A DNA stretch of 64,000 bases, taken from positions 806,001 to 870,000 of the forward strand of contig WOAB01000052.1 in assembly GCA_027886185.1 (NCBI GenBank), given 5' to 3'. Position 1 is the first letter of the stretch; every line of letters begins with the position of its first letter. A program made the translations under genes and the position numbers. The notes below the pieces were generated by a model, which was not told the DNA's origin, ran no database searches, and saw only the letters and a program-made list of their open reading frames with translations. This document shows positions 32,335 through 43,558 of this stretch, in pieces. The stretch comes from Rheum nobile. Its lineage: Eukaryota; Streptophyta; Magnoliopsida; Caryophyllales; Polygonaceae.

Positions 32335-35300
32335 TCGGTCCCTGACTTGGACCACAGCACTCGAACCAACGGCATGACCTTGTTGCAAAAATGCTTCTCC
32401 CGATGCTCCATAATGTGCACGGGAAACTCTTCATAAGTACCATTAGCTTGAATCTCGATGTCCTCGTAACTAAGTACATGAGACTCATCTGGTACATACT
32501 TTCTGAGTAAAGATACGTGGAACACGTTATGCACCGGGTGAGCCGATGGCGGCAACGCCAAACAGTACGCTAGAGATCCGACTCTATCCAGAATTTCGAA
32601 TGGTCCCACGTAGCGAGGGTTAAGCTTCCCACGCTTACCAAATCTGAAAACTCCTTTGGATGGCGACACCTTGACAAAAACCTTGTCACCGACCTCGAAC
32701 TCGACAGTCCTGCGCTTCCGATCTGCATAGGACTTCTGTCGACTCTGAGCGGTCAACATCCTTTGTCTGATCAAAGCAATGTCTGAAGCCGTCCTTTCGA
32801 CCAACTCTGGTCCAAGCAGAATTTTGTCGGCATTATCGTCCCAACAAATCGGAGATCTGTATCTGCGACCATACAAAGCTTCAAACGGAGCCATCTTGAT
32901 TGTAGCATGCCAGCTATTATTGTACGTGAACTCAATCAGACTCAAGCTGTCCTCCCAGCTAGTCGGACGATCGAGCACACAAGCTCTAAGCATATCCTCC
33001 AGAGTCTGGATGGTCCTTTCAGACTGGCCATCTGTCTGGGGATGAAACGCGGTGCTGAACCTCAACTCGGTTCCCATAGCCTTATGAAGCTCCTTCCAGA
33101 ATCTTGACATGAAACGGCTATCTCGGTCCGATACAATGGTCTTAGGAATGCCATGTAAGCGGACAATCTCCTTCTGGTAAACTTTGGCTAACTTCTGGGT
33201 TTCCCATGTGGTCTTGATGGCTATGAAATGAGCACCCTTCATAAGCCTATCCATAATTACCCAGATAGCATCTCTTTGACTTCGAGTCTTGGGCAGCCCA
33301 GTGACGAAGTCCATGGAAATGTCCTCCCATTTCCATTCTGGTACGGGGAGAGGTAGCATCTCACCACCTGGCCTGCGGTGTTCGATCTTGACTTTTTGGC
33401 AAGTTAAGCACTTTGCCACAAAGTCTGCTACGTCCCACTTCATGTTTGGCCACCAAAACTTCTATATGAGATCCTTGTACATCTTGCTAGAGCCAGGATG
33501 TACAGAATAAGCAGATGAATGAGCTTCTCTCATCACCAACTGACGAAGACCTTCTGTGTCAGGCACACAGATCCGATCCTGAAACCAAAGTGATCCATCA
33601 TCCTGAACCACAAAACTGGGAGCTTTTCCATCCATCACCTCACTGCTTAACTTTACCAAGATGATGTCATCGACTTGTTTTTCTTTGATCTGATCCAGCA
33701 GTGTAGCCTGAATTTCCATCATACTCAGGTACCCTCTACGCTGGTCATATAAGACTTCAACGTCGCATGACTCTCGGTTTAGCTTGGTCTGAGCAGTAAG
33801 CAACGCAACCACAGTCTCGTGCGTTGTCTTTCGGCTTAGCGCATCAGCTACTACATTAGCCTTGCCCGGATGATACAGCAACTCCATGTCGTAGTCCTTG
33901 AGCAGCTCTAGCCAACGGCGTTGTCTCATATTTTGCTCCTTTTGAGTAAATATATACTTCAGACTTTTGTGGTCAGTGAAGACTTGTCATCTTATACCGT
34001 AGAGGTAATGTCTCCAAATCTTCAGCGCAAAGACAACCGCTGCTAGCTCAAGATCATGGGTCGGATAGTTTTCCTCGTACGTCTTGAGTTGCCTAGATGC
34101 ATAAGCAATAACCCTGCCCCTTTGCATCAAAACACAACCAAGACCATACTTTGAGGCATCACTGTAGACCACATACTCGTCGTTCCCCTCTGGAAGTGCT
34201 AACACGGGTGTCGAGGTCAACCGTCGCTTCAACTCCTGGAAACTGACCTCGCACTTGTCGTTCCAGACAAACTTCTTGTGAACTTTACGGAGTAGATTTG
34301 TCATAGATAGAGCGATCTTTGAAAATCCCTCCACAAACCGTCTATAATACCCGGCAAGCCCAAGAAAGCTACGCACCTCTTTTACGTTCTGAGGCTGTGT
34401 CCACTTAGCCACCGCTTCAATCTTTTGGGGATCAACCTAACCCCATTTTTATTGATCACGTGGCCTAAGAAAGCCACCTCTTTCATCCAGAATTCACATT
34501 TAGACAATTTAGTATAAAGCTGATGTTGTCTAAGGATTGACAAGGCAATCCGCAGATGTTCCTCGTGGACTTCTTCACTCGGAGAGTAGATCAGAATGTC
34601 GTCTATGAAGACCACCATGAACTTATCCAAGTACTGGTGAAAACATCGGTTCATCAAGTCCATAAAGACAGCTAGAGCATTTGTAAGCCCAAAAGGCATC
34701 ACTACGAACTCGTAATGACCATATCTGGTCCTGAACGCAGTTCTAGGAATGTCCTGCTCACAAATCTTGAGTTGATGATATCTAGATCTCAAGTCGATCT
34801 TGGAGAAAACCTTTGCTCCCTGCAATTGGTCCAACAAGTCATCAATCCTAGGCAAAGGATACTTGTTCTTGATCGTCACCTTGTTCAACTCTCGGTAGTC
34901 GATACAAAGTCGGAACGATTCGTCCTTCTTTTTGACGAATAAAACCGGAGCACCCCACGGCGATGCACTCGGCCTAACATGACCTTTGTCAAGAAGATCT
35001 TCAAGTTGATTCTTCAACTCTTGCATCTCAGCTGGAGCCATCCGATACGGTGATTTGGAAATCGGCGCCGTACCAGGCTCGAGATCAATTGAAAACTCTA
35101 CGTCACGGCTCGGGGGTAATCCAGGAATTTCTTCCGGAAAGACATCCGAAAACTCCCTAACTACAAGAATATCAAGAACCTCAGGTTCATCCTTCGCGAG
35201 CGAATCCAAGTAGCAAAGGTACCCGACACATCCTTGTCGTAGTAGCTTAAACGCAGCCATCGCATTGATCAGCTTGCCGTTATCAGCGTCATTTTGACCT

Positions 35301-36136
35301 TTGAACTTGCACACGAATTGGCCCCCGGATGACACCGTCACCGTTCTTGAACTGAAGTCGATCACCGTCTTGTGACGCGTTAGCCAATCCATACCGAGGA
35401 TAATGTCGTATGGAGCCATGGCTATACAGATTAAATCTGCTTCGAATTCCTTACCTTGAATGGTAATCGGAAAGTCGGACATATGCTTGGTTCCCACCAA
35501 ACGTTCTCCATTAGGAAGATTAACGACAAAAGGGTCGCACGAATCGTTGCACACTAAGTCTAACTTGCTAACACAGCTATCCGAAATAAAGGAATGCCTA
35601 GCACCAGAATCAAACAGAATGCACACTGAAGTAGAGTGAAGGTATAGAGTACCTTGAGCAATTGGAGCATTGGGTCCATCCGCTTCACGCATCTCATACA
35701 AGCGTTGTCCCTGACTTCTAGAAACAGCTGGGGCCTTTCCCCTGTTCTTGGCAGTCGTCTGGACCGAAGGGCTACGAGTCTCGGCAGGCTTAAACCTAGG
35801 TCGGTTGCTCTGATGAACTGACCCTTGCTGCGACTCTACCCCCTTCTGCTTTCCCTGCTTGCAGTACTTCTGCAGATGACCGTCACGCCCACACCCAAAG
35901 CACGACCTCTTCTCTTTCTGACACTCAATGCTCTTGTGCCCAGCAGTACCGCAGTTATAACACTTAACTGAACTCCAGGTCTGCCCTGACTGGTGAGTCG
36001 ATCCTCCTTGCGTCATCTCCGTCTTAGCTCGGCCAGACTTGGCAAAGTTAGACGGTGGCGCAGGGCGCTTAACCACCTCCCTGGTTCTAGTTCTGCATCG
36101 ACTTTTGTCGATTGCGCCTCTTGGTCGACTCCTCAA
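32292..36136 (-). pseudogene. Element C pol (zinc knuckles, protease, RT, RNase H, integrase, chromodomain-like tail)
   Basis: Two CCHC knuckles ([28 protein letters not shown]) at residues 59-92 are followed by protease [11 protein letters not shown] (DSG at 35603-35611), RT with [11 protein letters not shown] (DD near 34600), RNase H ([14 protein letters not shown]), and integrase with CLTCQKVK, SMDFVTGLPKT, SDRDSRF and HPQTDGQSERTIQTLEDML. The end shows HPVHNVFHVSLLRKYV and the chromodomain-like EEFPVHIMEHRE and PLVRVLWSK. A frameshift near 34415 and stops near 33984 and 33459 break it. In RT, SRYHQL replaces the usual SGYHQL. Confidence 0.94.
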
Positions 36137-36980
36137 GAGTTACTTCCAACTTATAGGCACAATCAAGATACTGCTCCAAGTTAGAGCATGTGTGATGCAC
36201 CATTAATGGCTTGATTTCCGGACTCATCCACTCGTGGAAGTACCAGATCTTTTGGGCCTCGCTGGTAATCTCGGCAGTGGCGTACTGTAAAAGATGATTG
36301 AACTTAGACGCCAACTCGGTCACTTTCAGACCATCAGTCTTTGGGTACAAAAACTCTTTATGCTTCTCCTCTCTCATAGCACGAGAGAAAAAGCGATCAA
36401 CCATCTTGGTCTTGAACATCGACCAAGTCAACACTGGGCTCTCAGCCAAACCTGTGCTCTCCCACCACTCGCTAGCCTCCTCCTTCAGCTGAAGAGAAGC
36501 GATATGGACCTTCTCGGCCTCAGTACATTCCACGTTTCGAAACAGCCTCTCTATATGGGAGAACCAATGAGACACTGCTATTGGCTCCCCTTTCCCGTTA
36601 TAGCAATCGGGCCTCATGGAAGTGATGGTCTTAAGAGCGCGACCATAGCTGTCTCTAGCCCTGACGGCATTCTCCTGAACCATAGGATTTCTGGGTTCCA
36701 CAACATCAGGAACCACTGGGTGGGTAGGCACTTCTTGCACTTGAGGCGCACTGGGTCTCAATACGTCTGTAATTGCCTGCATCACGATCCCGCGAATAGC
36801 CTCAACAGCTGCGGCGTCAAACAGCGTCGGCGCTTGGGTCTGATCTTGACCTTCACGCCTCTGCTGGACGCGAGACTCAGACTCGTGTTCATCCCGAACA
36901 CCTCTTCCTGCTGTCCTAGGATCTTGGCTAGTCCCAGCACCGGCTCGAGTTGAGTTCCTCGTGCTTCTTGGGTTCACCAT
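36087..36980 (-). pseudogene. Element C gag
   Basis: Starts MVNPRSTRNSTRAG at 36980; after a polar N-terminus the retrotransposon gag domain shows HWFSHIERLFRNVEC, EASEWWES, WSMFKTKMVDRFF and KVTELASKFNHLL. The frame is lost at about 36100-36136 (after KLEVTLEES) by a one-base shift; the zinc knuckles continue in the next frame. Gypsy gag domains of this type form the virus-like particle. Confidence 0.92.
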
Positions 36981-37267
36981 CTATTTACCGATCAAATTCC
37001 AAGCATTCAATACATTAATATTATGCAATACTTATGCAATATACCAACGTAAATAAATTACTCAGAATAGATCAACTTGGCATTTTATAGATGAACCTTC
37101 GAATTAATACACAAGTTACACATAAGTCTATCATTCGAGCACTAAGACAACAATTGCTCGAAGATAAAGTATTTCACAGAGTACTTGCCACAATACTGAA
37201 ATATTACACATAGTACAAACTGGAATACTAAGAAAGGAACTACTGCGATAGGCAACGCCAAATCTCA
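36981..37267 (-). other. Spacer between acidic ORF and gag of C
   Basis: AT-rich, no frame of note; possible leader for gag translation. Confidence 0.5.
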
Positions 37268-38242
37268 TCAAGGCGTTCCAAAATGTCTCCTACAAGACTG
37301 GCCACTCGTGCAAGGTCTCTTTGGACTAGGCTCACCATCGAGCTCTGGCGATGGGTTTCGCACCCTGCTTGACCCTGAAGCACGTGGTCCTATCTCAGTC
37401 ATGGTAAAGTATGGGTCGTCCATGAATGGTCCGCCTATCTCAGTCCTCCTCTGAGTACTGGCGATCAGCTCATCCCTCTGACGCTGCTGTTCTGCGGAGA
37501 TTACCTCGCTCTGGCGGAGAATCTCTTGCAGCTCGGATTCCGACCTCCATATCCTTGGAGTAGGGATAGGCTGAGATTCCATGTCACTTCTCCCAATACC
37601 GTACTCGGTATACAGTGCCTCCCAATCAGCTTCTGACATGGGTGCGTACTCTGGCACTGGTGACAATTCTGTACCGGGTTCCTGATTCTGCCCTCCAAGG
37701 TCCAAATCCAGGTCCTCCTCTGGGTCCTCCTCTATGGGATCCTCCTCCTCGGGATCATCCTCGATGGGATCCTCATCCTCGGAATCATCCTCGATGGGAT
37801 CCACATCCTCGGAATCATCCTCAACCATATCCTCGTCCTCGACAGGATCTATCTCCAGCATCTCCTCTTCCTCGTCCTCGTACTCGATCTCCTCTGGAAT
37901 TGGTCCCAACAGAAAGTCGTCATGGTAAACCCCTTGTTCAAACCTCGACAACTCATCTTCCTGCTCCCATTCCTGTACTCCCTCCACCCTTGGTGGCGGC
38001 ACAGGTGCAGGTCTAGGGACCATAGCATTCCTGGCTACAAGGACAACCGACTCGGGGAGAACGTGCTTGATGTCTTCGGGTGGGCTACTCGGGCCTCCAA
38101 CCTCGAAACGTCGCTGAGGTAACGGAAAATCTAGCCTCGGCTGGTCCGACTTGGCGTCTTCCGCCCCCCAACCAACTGAAAAGCAGACACCCATCCTATC
38201 GAACAATAAGGAAGGAATTAGTGTTTCTAGACATAGAAGCAA
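37268..38242 (-). CDS. Element C extra acidic ORF upstream of gag (up to 324 aa)
   Basis: Open frame between primer site and gag. The likely start is either the first ATG or the internal MGVCFSVGWGAEDAKSD. Residues about 105-185 are extremely acidic, built on a DPIEDDSED repeat; the C-terminal third has ELQEILRQSEVISAEQQRQR, a probable helix, and ends with Cys/Arg-rich sequence. No known domain recognised. Extra ORFs before gag are known in Ogre/Retand elements but I do not know one for Tekay elements. It is intact while gag and pol are broken, which could be chance. Confidence 0.55.
   Translation of the reverse strand: MLLCLETLIPSLLFDRMGVCFSVGWGAEDAKSDQPRLDFPLPQRRFEVGGPSSPPEDIKHVLPESVVLVARNAMVPRPAPVPPPRVEGVQEWEQEDELSRFEQGVYHDDFLLGPIPEEIEYEDEEEEMLEIDPVEDEDMVEDDSEDVDPIEDDSEDEDPIEDDPEEEDPIEEDPEEDLDLDLGGQNQEPGTELSPVPEYAPMSEADWEALYTEYGIGRSDMESQPIPTPRIWRSESELQEILRQSEVISAEQQRQRDELIASTQRRTEIGGPFMDDPYFTMTEIGPRASGSSRVRNPSPELDGEPSPKRPCTSGQSCRRHFGTP
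37734..37823. repeat. 30-bp minisatellite in the acidic ORF
   Basis: Three consecutive 30-bp units starting ATGGGATCC, differing by a few bases, encode the repeated acidic peptide. Confidence 0.85.
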
Positions 38243-38387
38243 ACTTACTATATCAGACTATAAAGAAGACACGACTATGAACGGTGTTTTTAAATTCTTT
38301 TCAGCATGAAAATTCAGAGCCCTTTTTAAAGCATTTCGAATATGGATAAATGGTTTATAAAAATTCCAACCCCGTTTTAAAACTTTT

Positions 38388-38400
38388 GGCTCTGATACCA
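38388..38400 (-). other. Primer binding site of C (tRNA-Met type)
   Basis: Minus strand TGGTATCAGAGCC, four bases inside the 5' LTR. Confidence 0.9.
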
Positions 38401-38404
38401 CAAC

Positions 38405-40800
38405 TGTAACACCCCCAAAACTTAACCCTTTTGGAAAGGTATTACCGCCAGCGATCACAGTGTTCCTTACCGAGATCACCCCAGGCTTTACCGGTTAAAA
38501 ACAAACATGAAATACAATTGATGCATAATGATCAACGTAATCAATTCCAAAACATAACATTGTCAAGGAAACAAGCGTTACGGGATTACAACCCAATCCC
38601 GAATAGGTCAACACAGAGTTTAAATCAAATACAGCGGAAGACTAAGAAAGTACATTACAATCAAAGTTATTGTCCAAAGGATTGCAACCTGATAAAAGAA
38701 ATAACTAAAAAGTTTGAAAACCACCGTTGACCCCATAATCGTTCTAGTCTTCACTACTTCCGATCTGATCTGCCGAATCGGACGGATGACACCAGCCAAC
38801 CATGCAAGGAAAATATCGGTTGGTTAGTCTAAATGAATAGACTAGCAAGGGTACAAAGCAGAATGGTTCAAAGCAGGCGTATTAGGTTAGACTCCTCGTC
38901 CCTCGAATAATAATCGAGTACGCTAGTCAACCACCATACTCCTACTGGAATAAACAAGAGATATGCACAAGAGAAGACTCTGGAAGACTGAATCTTCACA
39001 GAGATCGACTCGAAAAGAGACTCCAAGAGATTGAGTCGTACGGAAGTATGACAAATCTGGAATGTTATAGAATCATACAACAATGATTTAAAACTGACTG
39101 AGATGCTTCAGTCAACGACCAACCTCACCGCCTTACAGCGAATCCAGATCGGAAAGAAGACGTACTACATTCAAGTCAATACGAGTCTTCCTAGCGGCAC
39201 TATTACCTAGCTGCCCTACTCGCTGAGCATTCATTAATCATGTGCGTCAAGGTAGCACTTATCTGATTATGTTTCAAAACACACATCACATTATAGACTT
39301 TTACATGTGTACCCCACCAGTGGGACGACACATCTTAGTATACGTTTCGTCGAGAGTGACGTATACCGAAAGGTTTGTGACACCAGCTAAGTGTCCTGTC
39401 TCTACACACATGTGTAAGAGACCGATCATGATCTTAGAATAGTACCAGATGGGGACGAGCCATCCCGATACCAGATTATAAAGAAACGACTGGACCGAGT
39501 CCGAGTAACGTTCCTATCTAACAGTGCTAACTAAACAGTTACAGCACAACCACAGTTACCAGATAAATCCACATAAAGGCCCGAAAGGCGATCGAAGATA
39601 ATAGCGTTGTTCTAACAGATATACAACCTATTATATGATTTTCAAAACAGTTTATCAAAACCGTTTCCAGACAAACAGATTATTCATTCCAAATTAATAC
39701 TCAGATAAACTATTGATAATTAATGTAAATATGGAACGAATGAGCAAGAGCGAACCGCCACTTGCCTTAATCCGCAGAATAGTCTAAAGACGTCACTGGA
39801 TTCCAGGCTCGACACGGTATAGTTCCGACAGTACAACAACCTTCGAGTCGACCCATAAAAGGAACCCTAAGTTAGATCTGACATAAACAGTATGAATCTA
39901 AACACGGCGAAAGAATACGAAAGGAAAGACGCCACGACGACAACCAACCAAGCCAAAGCCATGAAGTCATTCTGGGCACTGGCGGCGGTCGCCGTATTCA
40001 TCATGGCGGTCGCCGTGAAGAACACGGCCGACTGAAACGAGAGAAATCTCACCCCAAAACACGAGCGGTTCGGCCTCCCTCGACTTGCTTTGGCTTCTAA
40101 CCTTCAAGGCTAACCAAAAGCTTCACAAAGGCACTATGGAAACACACCACAACACCTCCGGCGAGCACAAGAAAACCGACGAAACTCAACTCACTTTGAG
40201 GGAGAATTCTGGCAGCGATTCAGGGTTGTAGATGACCCAAAACCCATGCACAAGCTCCTCTATATATAGGCAAACCCCAAGGAGTACCCAGCAAACCCTA
40301 AGATGCGGCAAACGACGCAACGGCGCGCCTCGAACGACGTCGGCGACCGACGGGCAATGCCCACTGGACAATCACGGCGGTCGCCGTGACTTTGCCTGCG
40401 GCAGGCATGCGGCGGTCGCCGTAAATGCGGCGGTCGCCGTAAATGCGGCGGTCGCCGTCGCTAGGCCTGTCGCGGCCAGCTAGAAGCTGACACGCTGACT
40501 TCTCGGGCCCAACCACGGCGGTCGCCGTTTCTGAACGGCGGTCTCCGTTTCTCCCTTTTCCCGCCTATTCAGCTTTGAACGAGCTTGACGATAAGCTGGG
40601 ATAAAAATTATCGTACGCGAACGACAATTTAAAATCCAAGGCATGTTGTCTGTATATTATTTCACTGAGAAAAATATCATAGATACAGAGCACATTACAG
40701 AATGTCTCAAACTCTCTGTATTAAATCCGACGTACACAACGGGTACTCGGAAAAATTCCAAAATTCCCAAAATAACCTTACAAAAATACGGGGTATCACA
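38405..40800 (-). repeat. 5' LTR of element C
   Basis: 2396 bp. It carries two R/U5 hairpin units and three tandem AAATGCGGCGGTCGCC units at about 40409-40460 where the 3' LTR has two. TATA box at 40260-40269. Confidence 0.97.
40260..40269 (-). promoter_or_regulatory. TATA box, 5' LTR of C
   Basis: CTATATATAG; expected promoter of C's genomic RNA on the minus strand. Confidence 0.65.
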
Positions 40801-40805
40801 AATGT

Positions 40806-41030
40806 TGCATCTACCGAAGCATAGTTGTGCATATTCCTTCCCTTAGAAACTTTCCTCCATTATTTTACAACAATCTTTTGCACTATTTATTTCTTCCTTA
40901 ATTATTACTTTTCCTCAAAAATCGTTGTTTTTACGACTTAGCTTACCAATATTAGTTACAATCGATACTACATAGTCCTCGTGGTAAGGAATTTTGAAAA
41001 ACTAAAACTAATCCCAAACGCTTGTGGGTA
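40806..41030 (+). other. LTR-like relic H, right part
   Basis: Continuation after element C, AT-rich, ending ACGCTTGTGGG where Athila-like LTRs here read TGTGGGATCGACC; the relic is then abruptly joined to integrase sequence. No gene. Confidence 0.35.
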
Positions 41031-41340
41031 AGTTTTGGTCCTATCAGTCTTGGAGCGATATGGAGACAACGCATATCGCCTTAAGCTCCCTAACGAGTAT
41101 GGCGTCCACCCCAAATTTAATGTGTCTGACCTCTCTCCTTATGTTCCCTAAGAGTACGACAAGAACGAATCAGGGACAATTCATGAACAAGAAGGGGAGA
41201 ATGATGACCCCTAGACCTTGACGGCGAAGGACAAAAAAGAGATGATGAGCATCAAATCTACTGGATCGGTGAACAGGGCGCACACTCGCGCCATCGCTCG
41301 CGCCACATAGTCGATTGTCACATGGACTCTCGCCAATCAT
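41031..41340 (+). pseudogene. Second Ty3/gypsy integrase C-terminal fragment
   Basis: Translation gives GPISVLERYGDNAYRLKLP, then NEYGVHPKFNVSDLSPYVP, a stop, EYDKNESGT, and later RAHTRAIARAT. This is the end of a gypsy integrase and the pol tail. It begins at the same protein position at which the relic at 1440-1790 ends (GPFKVLD), so the two may be halves of one gene or two dead copies. Confidence 0.8.
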
Positions 41341-42218
41341 GGCACTTCCACATCGGCACCATCCTTGCTCACCCTCTTGACTATAGATGACCCTCCCCCG
41401 GCTTCAGTGCTAGCGAGGAGTCGCTTGCCAATGGCCCGCGCATGTGTGTTCGCTTATTTGTCATTGAGTTGCCGAATGCCTATGTTTAGTATGTTTTCTA
41501 TTTTGAGGTTATTTTAATGTCATATTTCCATTATTAGACATTTCCATTTTCTTAGTTTGAGGTTACTATTTGTGGAGTGTGCGTCTCGCATGTTGTGAGC
41601 GCTGACTCATTTGCTTGCTCGGCACATGGCCGCTCCATATGTACTATTTAATCATTTTGATTACTTCATGATTAGACGTTTAACATTTGGTTATATAAAG
41701 TTTAGTTCCTCTTTGTTGACCCTAGGCATTACCCATCTTGTTCATTTAAGTCATTCAAAGGCATCACGTTGCCTCCACTGAGTCCACCGCTAGATTCGTA
41801 CCCAATAACATCAAAATGGTTGAGGTTGGTTCAATTGATTCGGCCATCATCACGTTGAAACAAATCCATAGTCTTGAGTGGATCGAAGGATACGCATGAC
41901 CGAGGAGACTTGCTTTCTTGTTCACGATCGAGATCCTACCAAAGAGGCACTTTCAAGGGTCGATTCATATTATTTTTTCTCGTGGAAATAGACGTGCTTG
42001 TCAAGACTGGTTGTGCTATCAAATGGCGTGATGGTTGGGACACATAACCTTTTAAGGATCTCTACCGCTCCAATCGCCTTGATAAACGAGGTTTGAGCAT
42101 AACAATCATCCAGGTCATCTTCAATAGGCGGGGAACGCCAGGAATTTGGGTGATATTGGAATCCAACTCGTTCAGCTTGTAAAAGAGTTCCTTTATTGAG
42201 ATCTTTCTCAAAGGATAT
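41341..42218. other. Degenerate gypsy 3' region, no gene seen
   Basis: T-rich DNA after the pol tail, with TTATATAAAG near 41690 as a possible LTR promoter. No convincing frame. Ends with the GATAT duplication (42214-42218) of element F. Confidence 0.5.
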
Positions 42219-43136
42219 TGTTGGATCGTTAGAGTTACATCTGAGGGAACAAAGTCTTTGTTCTCACAGAAGGCATAGCGGATTAAAAACAGCAAGAAAG
42301 ATAACAAACGAACTCACGATGTATAGTGGAAACCCTGATTAGCAAAACTAGCTTCTCAAGGAAAAACCACTACCTTCAAGCTTCCGCTTGAGAGGATTTT
42401 GAAGCGTGTACTTGTCTTATTGATTTCTTGTTCGATTACACTTGTATCCTGGACTCCAACCTCTAGACTACCCTGCTAGACTTGAAGCCTCTTCTACAAC
42501 GATGAATCCGAACTCAACCCTTAAAGACTCACATACACTTCACTCTCTTTCTTTTTTTCTTCTTCTTCTTTTTCGTCGTTCGAAGTCGTACCTAGAAATG
42601 AATCCTTACTTCACTTAAAATACAACTCGGCTAAACCCTAATCATAACAAGATAAAATTTCTATCACTAGGTTTACACCAAGATATGATTTTGTTAGAAG
42701 AATAATATCCCAACCGAATAAATTAATTAAGGAAGGAGTTCCTTAATTAATCTAATCGGAATGGATAGTAATCTTCTCTCTCCAATTATCTTATCTTAGG
42801 AAAGATCTACTAAGATAACACGATCAGGCTTCTTCTCTCTCCATATCTTCTCGATCCGGCTTGATCCTTGGAGCCGAAGTCTTCAATCCTTTACCGCGTG
42901 TGTTTCATGATTTGTTTCCATAAATCAGCACGCTGGATTTCTTCTTTCCATTCGCAGCTTTGATCTCGTTCGTCACTTCAGTTCCTTGAGAGGTAACAAA
43001 GGACATGAACAGATCTTTGTTCCCTCTGCGATCCTTCGCTGCAATGGTTCCCTGAGATAACTGTCTTTGTTCCTGAAATACTTAGTACCCAGATTAGTTG
43101 AATGTTTGGTACCATCAAAACCTAAGGAATCCAACA
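42219..43136 (-). repeat. 3' LTR of element F
   Basis: 918 bp, nearly identical to its partner. The segment near the + strand left end (ACTATACATCGTGAG in reverse) is shared with A's LTR. Confidence 0.95.
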
Positions 43137-43558
43137 AATTCCCCCTTTTTGATGGTGAGAAACATCCTTAACAATAAAGCATATACATACAAGAAAAAGA
43201 CAGTTAAGAAGAGAAAGGTTTCCCACTAAGATATTGTTAGTTCCCCCTCAACTCAGTAGCATGTGAAGCCTGTTCTGTTCCCCCTCAACCAAAGCTACCT
43301 GTCATTTTCCCCCTTTTGGCATCATCAAAAACATAAGTAGAGAGATAGAGAGAAATAGTCAAGGCAAGATAAGCAAAATACCCCTTGTTCATTAATTGAA
43401 GAAAAACTTAAACAACATGTAAAGACCGCCAAAACATGCAAAACAGCTAAACACAGTCATTAAGCCACACAGGGCACACAAGTCAGAGAGAAATAAAAAC
43501 AACTAAAGAGGATAGATGAGCAAGGGAACAAAAGAGTGGGTGGATGGCAGGTAAACGG
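43137..43558 (-). other. F 3' non-coding region with repeated polypurine tracts
   Basis: Minus-strand AAAAAGGGGGAATT abuts the LTR (43137-43150); further GGGGGAAC and AAAAGGGGGAAA tracts lie near 43243, 43279 and 43308. Same arrangement as A and G. Confidence 0.75.

Larger units (their letters stand above)
29822..40800 (-). mobile_element. Element C: Ty3/gypsy chromovirus, Tekay-like
   Basis: LTRs 29822-32219 (3') and 38405-40800 (5') of about 2.4 kb begin TGTGATACC on the minus strand and end GGTGTTACA. AATGT is duplicated at 29817-29821 and 40801-40805. A tRNA-Met primer site and a polypurine tract flank an internal 6.2 kb with an extra acidic ORF, gag, protease, RT, RNase H, integrase and a chromodomain-like tail, in gypsy order. 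Frameshifts and a few stops have killed the polyprotein. The LTR pair is very similar, so insertion was fairly recent. Confidence 0.96.

Noticed and set aside
38388..38400. tRNA-like similarity at primer sites
   Set aside because: Only 11-18 bases complementary to a tRNA 3' end; these are reverse-transcription primer sites, not tRNA genes.
41024..41221. 65-codon plus-strand frame near the right integrase relic
   Set aside because: Out of frame with the recognisable integrase translation; a shadow.
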